Source: Ananas comosus
Taxonomy: Eukaryota > Streptophyta > Magnoliopsida > Poales > Bromeliaceae
NCBI RefSeq assembly: GCF_001540865.1
Contig: NW_017893362.1
Location: forward strand, 1-64,000
DNA length: 64,000 nucleotides
Direction of reading: 5' to 3'
In this document: piece by piece, positions 41,811 through 54,940 of the stretch
Layout of the letters: every line of letters starts with the position of its first letter
Position numbering within the stretch: position 1 is the stretch's first letter
The notes under the pieces: generated by a model
Seen by the model: only the letters and a program-made list of their open reading frames with translations
Databases searched by the model: none
Told to the model about the DNA's origin: nothing
Translations under genes and position numbers: made by a program

Positions 41811-44800
41811 GATGAAAACACCGTTTTGGAGTAGGTTTTATTTGGTTTTCTCTAGTAACGCCTAGGGCTAAATTGATGGTTCCAATCTTTCCTTTAGGTT
41901 GGAATTGAGGTACTCTACTCTCATGTGGAGCTTTGGTAGAGTTCATAGCCCAACAAGGTATATTCTATCTTTCATATTGGTTTTTGATGGAATTCGTGGA
42001 TGTTTTGTCGAGCCTTGTGGACAACTCCGGTGGGCTTTGACTTGTGCGACAACTTCTGGTTCGGTTTGGACTTGTGGACAACTTGGTGGGGTTTGACTGT
42101 GAACCCTCTGTGGAATTTTTGGTTAGGAAGCTAGAGCACTTGTGACAACTCCGTTCACATAGCAAAACGAAGGGTTTCGGAAGGGGTATCCGTAGGTTGA
42201 CCTCACTGGAAATAAGGTAAACTCGCGCCTAATGTTTCATTATCATTATTTGTAAATGAAAAACATTTTTGTCTATATTATTTACTATATATTTGTATGC
42301 TATATTAATTTGTAAGTTGCTTATATGACATATTCATTTATTTTTTGTCATTTGTTTTATAAGCCTCTATGTTTAGTAGAGAGAAATCTGTATATATAAA
42401 TCTTGTCTTATGTGAAATTTGACACTTCTTTAACATATCTTGTTCAGAAATTCATGTTTGCATTTAGTTGAAATGCAGTTTTGACATGCTCTTGACATAG
42501 AACTTTTAGCTTGATATATGTGAATCATTGAATGTCATAATACGGGACTACTTGACTTAGTAATGGTTAAACTTACATTAATTGACATAGAGATGATTGA
42601 CGCGTTGGGTTATTTAGTTACTTATCCATGTTTTATGATATGATTACCGTGGACTTGAGAGGAAGATTATGCTTGCTGTGTCATTGTGTCTTAATTCCAC
42701 ATTACTATGACGGTCGTCTACCTCACAAGCGCTGACTCCGGAGACAGCTCTCGCGACACAACTCGCACTGTCGGGATTGGCGCCGTAAGATTGGATGCCG
42801 TGGGGAGCTCATTTCTAGAGTGAGAATGTGAGCTACTTTGTTAATACACTGGACTCTGTCAAATTGCGAGGTTCGACGTGTTTTGATTTGGAGTTCCGTA
42901 GCTTTTTGCCAGCACTTGGTGGAAATCGGTGAGACTTGTTATTCCGACCTAAAATTTCTGATATTCTGGATTGTTTTTTTTGCTAAGTCCTGGAGAGTTT
43001 TTTACTCTTCGGGACCTGTTCCGTCCCCAGTGGAGAGACCTAGCCGTCTTTCATTTCCGAATAAGTGTTGCAGGCAGGACTTAGGCAATCTGTCCCTGGG
43101 CATGAGAGAGGATCGGGTTCCCGAGAGCTTGTTTTGCCGGGAGGGTCCTGAGATCCGTCCCTTGTTTTCAGCTGATAGAGACCGTCCCTCAGACGAATAA
43201 TTGCCGCAGACCCGGCTATTGCCACAGGTTGGATTTTGATGGGACCTAAGTGGATGTTATTATCATGAGAGGGCTTTATTAGGCCATTTCGCTCTCCTTC
43301 ACGCCTATTTCTTCTCCCTCACACTCTCTCTATATCCTCTAGAAGTAGAAAGAAGTGAGGAGAAGAAGAAGAAGAAGGAGTAGAAGAGTCAAGCTGGAGG
43401 CCGTTGTAGCATTCTTCTCTGCTCCTAGTTTCTCGACCTTTTGTGCTTGGAGCTTGTTGTTGTGACTTTGTGGTATCTATATAATTTCAACCCTTGAGGA
43501 GTTTGAAGCTTGGTTTGGAACATGTCCTATGAGGTAATAGTTAGTTTTCTTCCTCGTAATATAGTTTTGTGAGCTTTAAACTGATGAACCGCCTAAGATT
43601 GGTAGATCATTTATTATTTGATGAGCTTTGGGACCCAATTGATGGTTTAGAATCTTCGGTTTATGTTGGATTTGAAGGACTCTAACTCCGCATTTGAGAT
43701 CTGAGAGAGCTTTCCTTCACACTTTGATTAGTGAGTTTTTCTCCACGCTTACTTAGATGGTTAATGATTGTGCTTGTATGCATCAGTAAAGCCCCGTTTG
43801 ACTCTTGTTCCTACAGTCTTTAGGGTGCTAGGAGACTAATGGCATGGCTTCTCGGAGCTTACGAAGTATTTGCAGTAGAGTTGTGGTGGGTTTTTGACTT
43901 TAAAACGACAATCGACGGCGATCATTGTAACGTCAATTTGAATGCAATCATGCTAGATAGGATTTATGTAATTTAGAACACTTAAAATACATGTGCTATG
44001 TGTAAGAATGAAATTTCACTCTAATATCGTAGAGCATACACTGGTAACTTTCATACATGTGAGAAGTGTTTCGAGATAGCAATTGGGAATCATGTCCCTT
44101 ATGTTAATTAACTTACAAATTGGTAATTGTCAAACACTGCACTATGAATTGGACTTAGTGATTAAGTGTCCATAAAGGGCACTTGACTTAGTAACTATGA
44201 AACTGCTATAATGAGACATAGTGATCGCCTTGATATCTATTGACTTTTGAATAGCCCATTGAGATAGTGACATATCCAATGTTGTTAGAACATGAGGACT
44301 TGATAACTTGAGACGGATCTTACGTTACTTGCCATTGTGCTGCAATTCACATGCTTGTGAGGGTCCGCTCTCCTGCAGGAGGCCATCGCGATATCATATT
44401 TCCGCCGTGGCGGATTAAGCGCCGAAGTGGAATTGGCCGGTAGAAAAGGCTCTATAAAAGGGAGATGTTGACTACCCACAAATTAGATCGGATCGCCCAG
44501 TTACAGGGGCCAAACAGCCTTGGGCGGTCCTCATATTTTGATTTGAAGCATAACATGCCCATGTGGACCATTGATTAGAATAGAAAAATGACATCTTTAA
44601 TCTATTTAGCTGTGGACATCTATTTGGTACATTCATGCTAGTGAAGCTTTTATTACTTGAGCAAAATCATGCATATATTACAATATTCATGTTTATTTAC
44701 TAGTTGTACTCAATCGCTTTTGTTTAGACTTATACACACACCCTTTTTGTAGCTTTTGGCCCTGTGGCGCATTTTACTGAAGTCAGTATTGCTTCACTGA

Positions 44801-47800
44801 TGTGAACTATTATTCAATACTAGTTCTCACACGCCCTATTCGTGTTTTATTTCAGAGGCTTTCGGCACCCAGCGAGGCACGGGATCGGGCAGAGGAGATC
44901 GCATAGCTAAGATAACGCGGAGCTTTGCTGTTGCTCCTAGGGGTCACTCTGCTCTTTTTGGTTTTGTGAGACACGAGAGTTTTGTACCATGTATAGAACA
45001 CCCATGTTTGTTAAATGTTTAGGCATTGTATTTGGGATGTCTCTTGTAACTACTTCACCTTTATCTAGTGGACTTCGGCTCTTAATGTTCATTTCTTTAT
45101 GTAGCTTAAAACACTTTACTTCTAATACAGGCTAGATTGCTCTCCTTTCTTCTTGCCTTAATTATATCGGTTTTGTTTTAGACAGGCCTTGTATGTTATT
45201 AGACATATGGCCCGGTCTGGGCACGGGCCGGACGGGCTATTTCGCTGCGTCCCAGGGCGTGACACTACTACGGGGCCATTGACGTGAAGCGTGATACACT
45301 TGTGTAGGCCTAGTTAATTTGATAATCGACAAATAAAATATAATTAGAACATCACTACTAAGATAGTGCATACTAGTTTGGACATGCTATTCATGTTAGA
45401 ATAGCTCTAATAATTATGAAACTTCAATACTAAGTAAGGTACTAGTAAGTTCTAGTAAATCTTTGTTTACATCGCTTATTATCATGTTGTTATTTCAATT
45501 TCATGCTTAACATACTACTTATGCCTCAATGACCCTAAGTGATGTATTCGTGACGGTCGGCGACTTACGCCACTGAGAACTATTGACTATAGTTCTTATT
45601 CCCATTTTGTTGTTGTTTTTGTTTACAAGAGCCATGCCACGCTAAGGAAGAGGCTATGAAGCGACAGAAGGGGTCACATCTAGGCATAGTCGTAGTGGTC
45701 AATTACTGACCTCAGCTCAATTCACCAACTAGCCCCAAAAGAAAAGGGTAAAGTCAAAAAGCAACTAATAATAGTAAAGTGTTTACATTTAATGAAGTAT
45801 GATTTAAAATGCTAAACTACTTACGTTGCAAATACACATGATGTCAAATGTGTTGCTACCTCTACTTTGTCACAATGAAGTATGTCGCAAGCATGACTAA
45901 TATGTCCAATGTATGATGAATTATGCTTTCATCATGATAGCAAGTATACTATGATGCAATGAATACAGATTATCCATGTATACTACAAGTCCCAACGCTA
46001 TGACTATAAGCATCGTAAAGGTAATCCAACTATTAACGTCTATGCTAATAGTGATAGTCAATTTCCGTTCAATGTCATTATTGTCCAACATGTTCTAGGA
46101 ACTACATATTGTAGTCCAGCTTGTGCACTAAAGTGTCGATGGTAGCTCCCAAGCATTCCCCACTCCACAGGAATGAGTCTATCCCTGCCGACCCCGTAGG
46201 TATTCTCGATACCGCACGACGAACATAAGTCGCGTAGGCCAACTTCCCGGATGCCGGCGTTGTAGGGAGCGACCCTCACAAGCATCGTGCGAATGAGCAC
46301 AAAATGGTCAAGCAAGCGACATCCGTCTCAAGTATCAAAATTCTATCATGTCTCTACATCGGTAATACAGCCACTAGCATCCAACAACATATTCTATGTT
46401 CAAGGTTGAAGTTCACTCTCACCATGCATATTGCCGTCTTTCATGACACTTAAGCATTACTATAGGTCAACACTACCACTATTTGCCATATTCCATTAGT
46501 GACCTTAAACACGTAGTTCATACAGACGGCCGAGCTGCAATGCCGCTTAATGACAATTAGCGCCAATTATTCTCAGTAGTACAAGTCCCCGAGCCTTTTT
46601 TATGGCTTCAAGATTCCTTTAAGTCTCGAGTAGGAATACTTTAAATGCTGTAACAGTAATATCCATTTTTCACATAGAAATTATGAATCCAAGTCTCCAT
46701 AAGATGCCAATCATGTACAAGCCCCACTTGGTAGCTCTCTAACTATAATAGGGTCGCGATATTCTTACCATAAATATAGGCATGCTAAGGCCATCCAAAA
46801 TTCTCGGATAAATACATTTATCATATAATCACGAAATTTTACTCTACGCAAGCATAATAACATGGGCGTATAGAATTTCTCAATATGCCAGGCTAAGTCA
46901 AACCCACCGAACCGTCGCTAATCCCTCGTTTTGGCCGAACGGAGTTGTCCACAAGTCTCAAAACTACCCTAAAAGTAAGGAGCGAGAGATATCACAGCAT
47001 TACGAGCACTCTAGCTCCAAACATTAAACATCTCACGAAAAGGGCCATAAACCTTAACCTAGGCGAGTAGAAAATCTCTCTCAAGCATCTAAAAAGAGAG
47101 ATAAAATCCTTCCAATCCAACCAATGGAAGGTTCTAAGCCAAATACAATTTAGCTCAAAGGCTAGAATCAAAGCTCAAAATCAACCCTAAAAATCCTATT
47201 TAGGGTTCCATAAGGTAAAATCTACACCAAAAAACAAGGATCAAAGGTTAGAACTAAGGTACTAACTCTCTCTAGATGGCCTAAACAAGTCTCCAAGATC
47301 TTCTAGGTTGAAAGATGGTCCACCACCAAGCCCTACAACAAACTCCCAGAGCCCCCCCAAGCAAGCTCCTCCTCTTCTTCTTGCTCCTCTCCCTTCTTCT
47401 TCTCTCTCTAGAAGGCTTGGAGAGGTAGAATGAAGGAAAAGAGAAGGAGAGGGTGGACATGGCTATTAAGGCCTTCCAAAGTAACAAATCCTAGAAGGTC
47501 CCCATCAAAAAATAAATTGCATCAAGCCGCGGTCTGCAGATTTCAACCCAGAGGCGATGGCGGTCTCTCCGTGCAAGGGCAACCGGTCTTTCAGGTCGAG
47601 ACCCAAGAAACACCACGTTCGGAATCGGTCTCTCCCCGCACGCGGACCCAGTCTCTCGCCCGCGTGGACGCGCTCGGAGACGTCTCGCCTACCAGGGCCC
47701 GTTGCCTCACCGCTGCGCAATCACTGCTCACTGGGAGATATCCGTTTCCTATCAGGGACCGGTCGCCGAGAGAAAAACTCTCAGGACTCGTCCAGGAACT

Positions 47801-50800
47801 CAAGGTTTCGAATTTTTTAAGTCGGAAAACATTCTACGACCCTCCATCCCAAGTGTGAAAAAAGCTCGGAACAGCATCCACAAACATTCGAACCTCGCAA
47901 ATTTCAAAATCGCAGTGTGTTAGCAAATATAATCCTAACATAGTAGTCAGAGCATAAAATACTATCCTAAATGAGTAAAACACAATTACTAAAGGATCAT
48001 AACAAAAATAAAACGATAAAATACAACGTATCTCCAAAATAACACATGTTCATAACCAAAGAAGATACAATCGGAATCATATCGGTCGGTCTCTATACAA
48101 AAATGGTCAAAGTACACCTTTACAAACACATAAAACAAAAAGAGGTGTCCAAATATATCGGATTATCTCCAACAAGCTTTAGCTATACCGACTTCCTTGT
48201 CCGGCGGTCACCTGCCTCTTCCTTTGTGGAAGGCTCTGAAAACAAATAACAAATACATAGGGGTGGAACTATTCAACAACAGTTTCCAAAGTGAGGTAAC
48301 CATCGAGAAAATGAATTACAGTAAAACTCAAAATGTTCGTACCGTGTTTCGTAAAAACTCCCAGTAGGTAGAGGATTGACGAACAGGAGAGAATCGCGGT
48401 CCGCAAACCCCTCGCTCGAAGATGCGGGCCTTGTCCTGTCGTCGCCCGCAACGACGAAAGACACGCAATGAAGTAAGCCAAGAGAAACTGCCGCTCTCGT
48501 ACTCGGGCAACGGTCCGCTCGCCTAAGCGCAAGTTGCGCAAATCCGCTCCATATCCTCTTGACGCGGTCGGGAAGTAGTGGGCCAGTAGAAGCCTTGAAC
48601 CTCTCCAAGTAATAGCGGCCAAGTTGGTGCTGGGGTTCTCCTGCAAAGATCCAACCACTAGCGATAGGCCTTGCCGTCCAGGTGTGAGTGCGAGCAAAAC
48701 TGCGATCTCTCTCCTCACGAAGGTATCGCGAAGAGCTTCCCCATATGCATTCAACCAATTTTCGCATCGAGATCCAGTGTCGACCTTCCGTCGTCGAAGA
48801 TCCCGGGGACTGCCCTCCTGAAGCTCGTTGAGGCGCTCCATGAGTCGTCCCGCTCAAGCTGCTCAAGCCAACACGGGAAAAACACTCCAATCGGGGGTAG
48901 CCCCATAACAGGTGGCGAGCCGCCAAAAAGCCTCCGTCCTGAGGCGCGGCTACGGGCGCTGCTCGCGAAGAACTGGGCAAGGGGATGCAATCTCGCGCGA
49001 TTCCAAACAGATGCTGGGCGTGTTAGGTGCTGGGCCTGGAAGCTGACGCGCCTCTGGCAGAAGACAAGATCCTCCAGGCGCTTCATGTCCGCGCCTCTAT
49101 GTCGCGCGCCGCATCGGCCTGCTTGTTGGCCGCCGCCGCCCTGCTGAGCCACGAATCAGTAAGAGTAGCGAGCCGGTCTCTAACTTCACGGCAGCACTCG
49201 CTCCGGAATCGGAGGTAGGCGGAGGTCTCAGACCTCACTCAAGTTTGCCGGGCATTGTCGCCCCGGCAGATTGAGAGCGTGTAATCGGCATGTCCAGCTA
49301 CAGACATCATAAACGCTAAGTTATAAAAACCCACGCCTAATTCGCATCCCCGCTCAAAAGACAATACCCAAATCATCGCGAAAGTAAGATGTTCTTCAAC
49401 CACTAACTCCCGATGTTAATATGTCGGCTGCCAACGGTAAACCCCTCCGGGAAGTTAGAAGCTATACACTCGTCAATTTAAACTACCACTTTCTAGAGGT
49501 TATCAAAGATACCCAATCAGATACTTCGCTTGCAAGTCGTATAGACCCTCGCTCTCATGAGCCTATTCCTATAGTCCAACCAGCCTAAAAGGTTTGCTCA
49601 CGGTCCCCAAGACCAACCTAGCTCTGATACCAAATTACATCTGTCACGTTCCCGCGGATACAGCGGAAGCCCGCCTGGCCACGTAAGCACAACACGCCCA
49701 TACTATGTCTAAAACATATAAGGCGTCTAAAACAAAACACATAAAAGAGACAATTACAAGAAAACATCTAGGAGTATCGAGGCATTATACATTATCGTAG
49801 AGAGCTAAAGCAATGGCAGCAATGAGAGTAGAAAGCTAAAATCATTAACAACCGTAAATAAACACACCCAAGATCCCTCAAAAAAAAATAAGTGCATAAA
49901 AAAGTATATAGGTGCCTTAATATGTAAAACAAATCCGCGCTCTCCAAAACATAAAAATGAGGAAAAAACCCACCTAAGAGTAAAAGTGAATCCTCGGCTA
50001 TTTAGCTAGCGATCGCCCTTGCTGCGTCCCCGTTTTCCGCCGGCTCAGAGGCCTCTGAAAGGAAAATATAAAACAGAGCGTGAGAACTATTAATAATAAG
50101 TTCACAGTGCGCAATTACTGACTTCAGTGAATGCACCACTAGGCCAAAAAACTAAGCAAGTAAGGTAAATAAGGCATGTAAAGAATAATATGAACAATTA
50201 TTTGCTGCAAATGGAAGCTCAATATAGCAAGAGTCACTAACTTTCATGTACTAATCTACCACTATGACTCTTACTTAGTAATGTGTTTGCATAAGTAATA
50301 AAAGTAACAACTACAAGCATTGTGACAAGAGTACCAAACTGTAAATGCATAGTATGCAAACTAGCCTAATGTCGCAAAATGTTAATACGTAAAGATGTCA
50401 TTATTTACTATTCTTAGTCAATGTCCAAAACTACAATATGTCACCAGTAACCCAATCCTTGTGGAAGCTACCCGTAGTAGTCCAGCCGCACGTGCCAGAC
50501 AATGGTGCCGTGTAGCAACAACCCCGACTCTAGGAATGTAGCCTCCCCACGGCATGCCGCATTTGTTGCCCCATCCCGCGTTGACAGGGCGAGCATATGC
50601 TGCGATGGCATCTCCGGGTGCCGACTTTTGTAGGGAGCGACCCTCACAATATGTGCGACATGAGCACATGGCATGCAAGCGAGTAGTCCTTCCAGGTCCG
50701 ATGTTCATCACTGTTTCATCGATCTAAATCCGGAATACAGCACATTCCCAAAGGCTCGACCTGCTATGTCATCGTGTCTAAAACACGGGATGTAGAACTG

Positions 50801-53000
50801 CTCGAAGATGCCTATCTCTAGTCATCATGTCTAAAAACATGAAATATAACAGATTTCCAATGGCCTATTTACATGTCCTAAAGATTGCAGTTAAATCAGT
50901 TTTCTAGTTCAAGTCCCTTTATGACACTTCTGTTTACTATGTCCGCAATATGAATACTAGTCTAAAAACTTATGCATTCTATCTATTATGTCCCACACAA
51001 GAGACATGATCTTACATCATTCAATTAAGAACTCAAACTCATTATGCATACCAATAAGCATATGCTTCTCTTCTACACATAGAATCAATCTTTTTCATGA
51101 TGTACAATATAGGATTTGAAGCATTCTAAAATTCATATACAATTCAAGTTCAACATGAATATGACATGTATTTATAGTGATCGAAAATATTTAATTCGCG
51201 TAGGAGGCATTCTCCCATATTTCAATGAACCAAACCCACCAACGACAATGGAACCCTCATTGCTCCGACGACGGAGTCCACGACTCTTCCTAGTCACCTA
51301 AAGTTATGGAAACAATGTCCAAGAATCTATCCGGAATATGACCTAGCACAACATTAAGCTTTCAAGCTAAGGTGGAGAAAACTACCGTCACGCGAAAGAA
51401 TCTCTCTCGATCTCAAAAGGGAGCTAGAGTCCTTCAAATTCAACCTAAATCAAAGTTTAAACCAATCAATTTTTTGGGTTGCTACGAAGCTACAAATCCA
51501 AAATACCCCATTTCTAACCCTAAAATTCAAAATCTAGGCGTTCCATACAAGTAGAAACTACAAACTTAGATCAAAAGGAAGATTTAAATATACTACCACG
51601 TCCAGATCATAAAACCAAGCTCCAAGCAAGTGGAGTTGAAGATCTCCTCTCCAAACAAGCTCCTACTTCCAAGCTCCAAGCTTTCACAATGGAGGAAACC
51701 AACAAAAAGTAAGGTGGAGAAGAGAGGAGAGATCAAAACCAACCAAAATCCACCAAAAAATGGAGAAAGAATCAAAGGGGAGATCTCACCTTATCTTACT
51801 ACTGGGTTAGGCTCATAAAATAGAGCTATGGGCTGGGGTGATATTTATATAAGGTTGCAACAATTGCAAATACACCCCTCCCCGGAAACAACCCATTTTG
51901 TACTGCGTACCGGTACACGGGTTTGTGTGTACTGGTACAACATTCCACGCACGATCAGCCAACCGAGCCTCGGGTTGCCGAGATCTGCACTTGGTATCCT
52001 GGTACACAAGCCCGTACAAGTACAGCCATCAGGTGTACGCGATACAGCCATCAACCACTGTACCGGTAGCACACCTGCTGAGGACCCAAGAGCTGATCCA
52101 AAATCGCACTTTTCGGATTTTGGTGGCAAAATTTTTAAACCTCAATATCTCGGACTCGAACAATAGGTCGGAACACTGTCAACCGACCTCCACAAATGGT
52201 GGAAAAGTTCAGAGCACGAAACAAACACTCGAGCGTGCAATTTGCAAAGGTCCCAGTGCGCACACCGTAGGGTTTCCGGAACGCGCCGACGAACGATAAG
52301 TCGCGTAGCGCCCAACTCGCGAGGCCGCTTGTAGGACGACCCTTCACAAGCATGTGCGAATGAGCACAAATGGCAAGCAAGCGAAAACATCATCTCAAAG
52401 TATCAAATCATATTCTCTACTGTCACGCCGGGCCAGCGGAACCCGCCCGGCACGTGCCCAGACCCGCCATAATCGTCTAAAACGTATAACGTCTAGCGAA
52501 CAACATAAATAAAAGCACATAATAAAAGACATTTAGGAGTATACAGCATAATAAATGTCTAACTGCTACAACAAGGGATAAGGTAGAACTGTAAATCCAT
52601 AAATAAGACAGTAAAGTAATCAATAGGAAATCCCAAATACAGTGCTATAGTAGTAATAGGTGGTCTCGACCACATAGCATACAAGAAAGTCTCTCACACT
52701 CTCAACTACAAAAAGAAAGAGTAAACCACCTAGGCAAAGTACCGCTCCTCGGCTAAGCTAGCTAAGCGATCCCCTTGCCGGCGATCCCGTGCCTCCGCCG
52801 GGTGCCCGAAGGCTCTGAAAGTAAACCACAAACGAGGCATAAGGAACTATTAAAAATAGTTCCAGTGGGCAATTACTGACTTCAGTGAATGCAGCCACAA
52901 CGCCAAAGCTACAAAAGATGTCAAGGACTATAAAGTAGAAAGGCCAGGTATATAAAAATGTAACTTATACACAATGATATCTCTACTTAGCATAAATAGC
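41811..53000. other. Error-rich duplicate of 30765-41804, probable assembly artefact
   Basis: The whole block repeats the clean sequence 30765-41804 in the same order and orientation. It is peppered with single-base insertions, deletions and substitutions every ten to fifteen bases. It includes noisy copies of the solo LTR (end near 45262), the inverted LTR junction (near 45690), the gag pseudogene and the LTR of 38473-41058. This error style is that of an uncorrected long read, not of evolutionary decay, since even homopolymers and LTR ends are randomly nicked. Any open frame here is unreliable. Confidence 0.88.
48370..49291 (-). pseudogene. Noisy copy of the gag pseudogene (artefact block)
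   Basis: It corresponds to 37230-38131. The start M-P-I-T-R-S-Q is at 49291. The coding pattern then jumps among all three minus frames because of frequent one-base indels. Recognisable pieces include A-E-R-D/R-L-M-E-R-L-N-E and R-P-S-I-F-like segments. It should not be counted as a separate gene. Confidence 0.75.
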
Positions 53001-54940
53001 TAGTATAAAGGCAACTTATGCATGAAGTAAATGTCTCCATACTATCATGGTGTTCACAATGTGAAATAGTAAATTTCGTTGTTTACCTATTTAATCAATG
53101 TCCAAGTAGTACACAAGTCTCTATCTGTCCCACTGTCATAACTGGGATATATACAAGTCCAATTGAAGAGACCCACCCCGAAGTTGTCTATGTGCCTGAG
53201 ACCACCTAGGCTGTCTGGCCGTGCCGGAGCCTAATGGCCCGTGGTAGTCAATCATCCCCACTAGGAATGAGCTGTCCCACGGCAATCCACTTCGGGCGGC
53301 CCAATCCGCTACGACGAATATGAATTCTCGGCGATGACGCCATCTCCGAGTGCCGGCTTGTTAGGAGCGACCCACATAGAATGTGCGCAATGAGCCACAA
53401 TGGTCAAGTATCAAACTGATTGCGTGCAAGTACCAAGTCTCCATGTCTAATAATTGGAATGTGTCAAAGTATCTCAATGCCTTAATCCCTTGTCATCATT
53501 CTCTAACATGTGAATATTAGGGCAGATATGTATGCGGCCTATCAATATGTCTCTATATTGCAATGTTTATAAATTTATAGTCTCAAGTGCCCCTTTATGA
53601 CACTCATTTGCCTCTCATTCAAAACAGGCCAACTATGTTTTTTTACCAAGGTACAGTATTCTCAAAGTCATAATCCTCATAAGAGATGTATTTTACTTGC
53701 AAAATAAGACACTTTTTCCGCGTATGCTATGCATTCCTCATATAGCTTAACTATATATGAAATTTTCATAATCACAAGAGCAATGCAATTTTAAGTGCTC
53801 TAAAATTCAATATAAATCCCCTTTTTAGTATAGAGAAATGAACTTAAAATAATTTACAACAAGTAGAAAGAGCATAGGGCCATTCGCCCCATTTCCACGA
53901 GCCAAGCCACCGATGACAACTAACACTCCTCGGCGCGTCCACGAGGATATCCTCTAGTCTCCTAGTAACCTCAGGAGGTATAGAAACATTATGTCATATC
54001 GGGCCAAACGAACAAAACTTAGCTCAAAACATTAAGCTAATCAAAGATAGGTGAGGAAAACTCACCCTCTAGTGAAAAATTTCCCTAAACCTCACAAATG
54101 GCTAGGGCTCATCCAATCCAACCAAAATGGAGCCTCTTAACACATACATCTAGCTTCAAAAGCCCTAGATTCAAAATACCGCAAATAAAACCCTAATATC
54201 ACAAATCTAGGTTCATCTCATGAATATCCAATAACAACTCAAATCTAGAGTAAGATAATAATTGCTTACCTTTAGACGCTTCAAATCAAGCTCTAAAATT
54301 CTGTTAAATCTCAGATTATCCTCCATTAGCTCCAAATTCCAAGCTTGAGGCTTCATCCATCGGTGAAATGGCAACCAAGGGCAAAAAGAAGAAATCCATC
54401 AAAACCAAGTCAAATGACGATCAAAATCATAATGGGACAAGTGGAGCTTCAGCTCGACCGTTCTCTCCTCTGCGTGTCCGCACAAAAAACGCCCAAGGGC
54501 GTGGATGCTGTTATAAAAAAGCCCAACAATCGCGGAAAACACCCCCGCCCAGACCAAACTGCACAAATTGCCTCCTGTACGCGGTACACGGCTCTTGTAC
54601 CGGCTACAAGGCTGACGAAATGCAAACCAGAGGGCTCGGTCGCTGCCGTTTTCTGCGGCTACTGTACCCGGTCACAAGCCCGATGCTTGTACCGGTCACA
54701 AACCGCAATCTTGTACGCAAGGCCAGTCCTTGTTCGCGGTACAAGCCTGCTGCCAGGTCTATCGCGAGAGCTGACCAAGAAATTTCAATTTTGGGATCTT
54801 GGTCCAAGTCTCACTCCCAACATTCTCGGGAATGCGCCAGGGTCGGAACCACTATCAACGACCTCACAAAACTGTGGGAAGGCTATCCAACACAGATCAA
54901 ACACTTCGATCTTGCAATTGTTAAGATCCAGTGTTATTCA
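53001..54940 (-). mobile_element. Solo LTR, right part, ends at CTAGC target duplication
   Basis: This continues the LTR begun at 41217. It holds the hairpin block (noisy) near 53355, the shared block near 53880-53960, a donor-like AG|GTAAGC at 54269 and noisy GTACCGGTAC palindromes at 54590-54745 (for example gtaccggctac). Its end TGAATAAC (minus sense) is at 54940, followed by CTAGC at 54941-54945. Together with 41217-41804 the length is 2528 bp, normal for this family. Small errors suggest this part also comes from the raw read. The ORFs at 54345-54955 are LTR sequence. Confidence 0.75.

Noticed and set aside
48269..49152. Apparent second set of gag-like open frames
   Set aside because: They sit in the error-rich duplicate and switch frame at nearly every indel; counting them as genes would duplicate 37230-38131.
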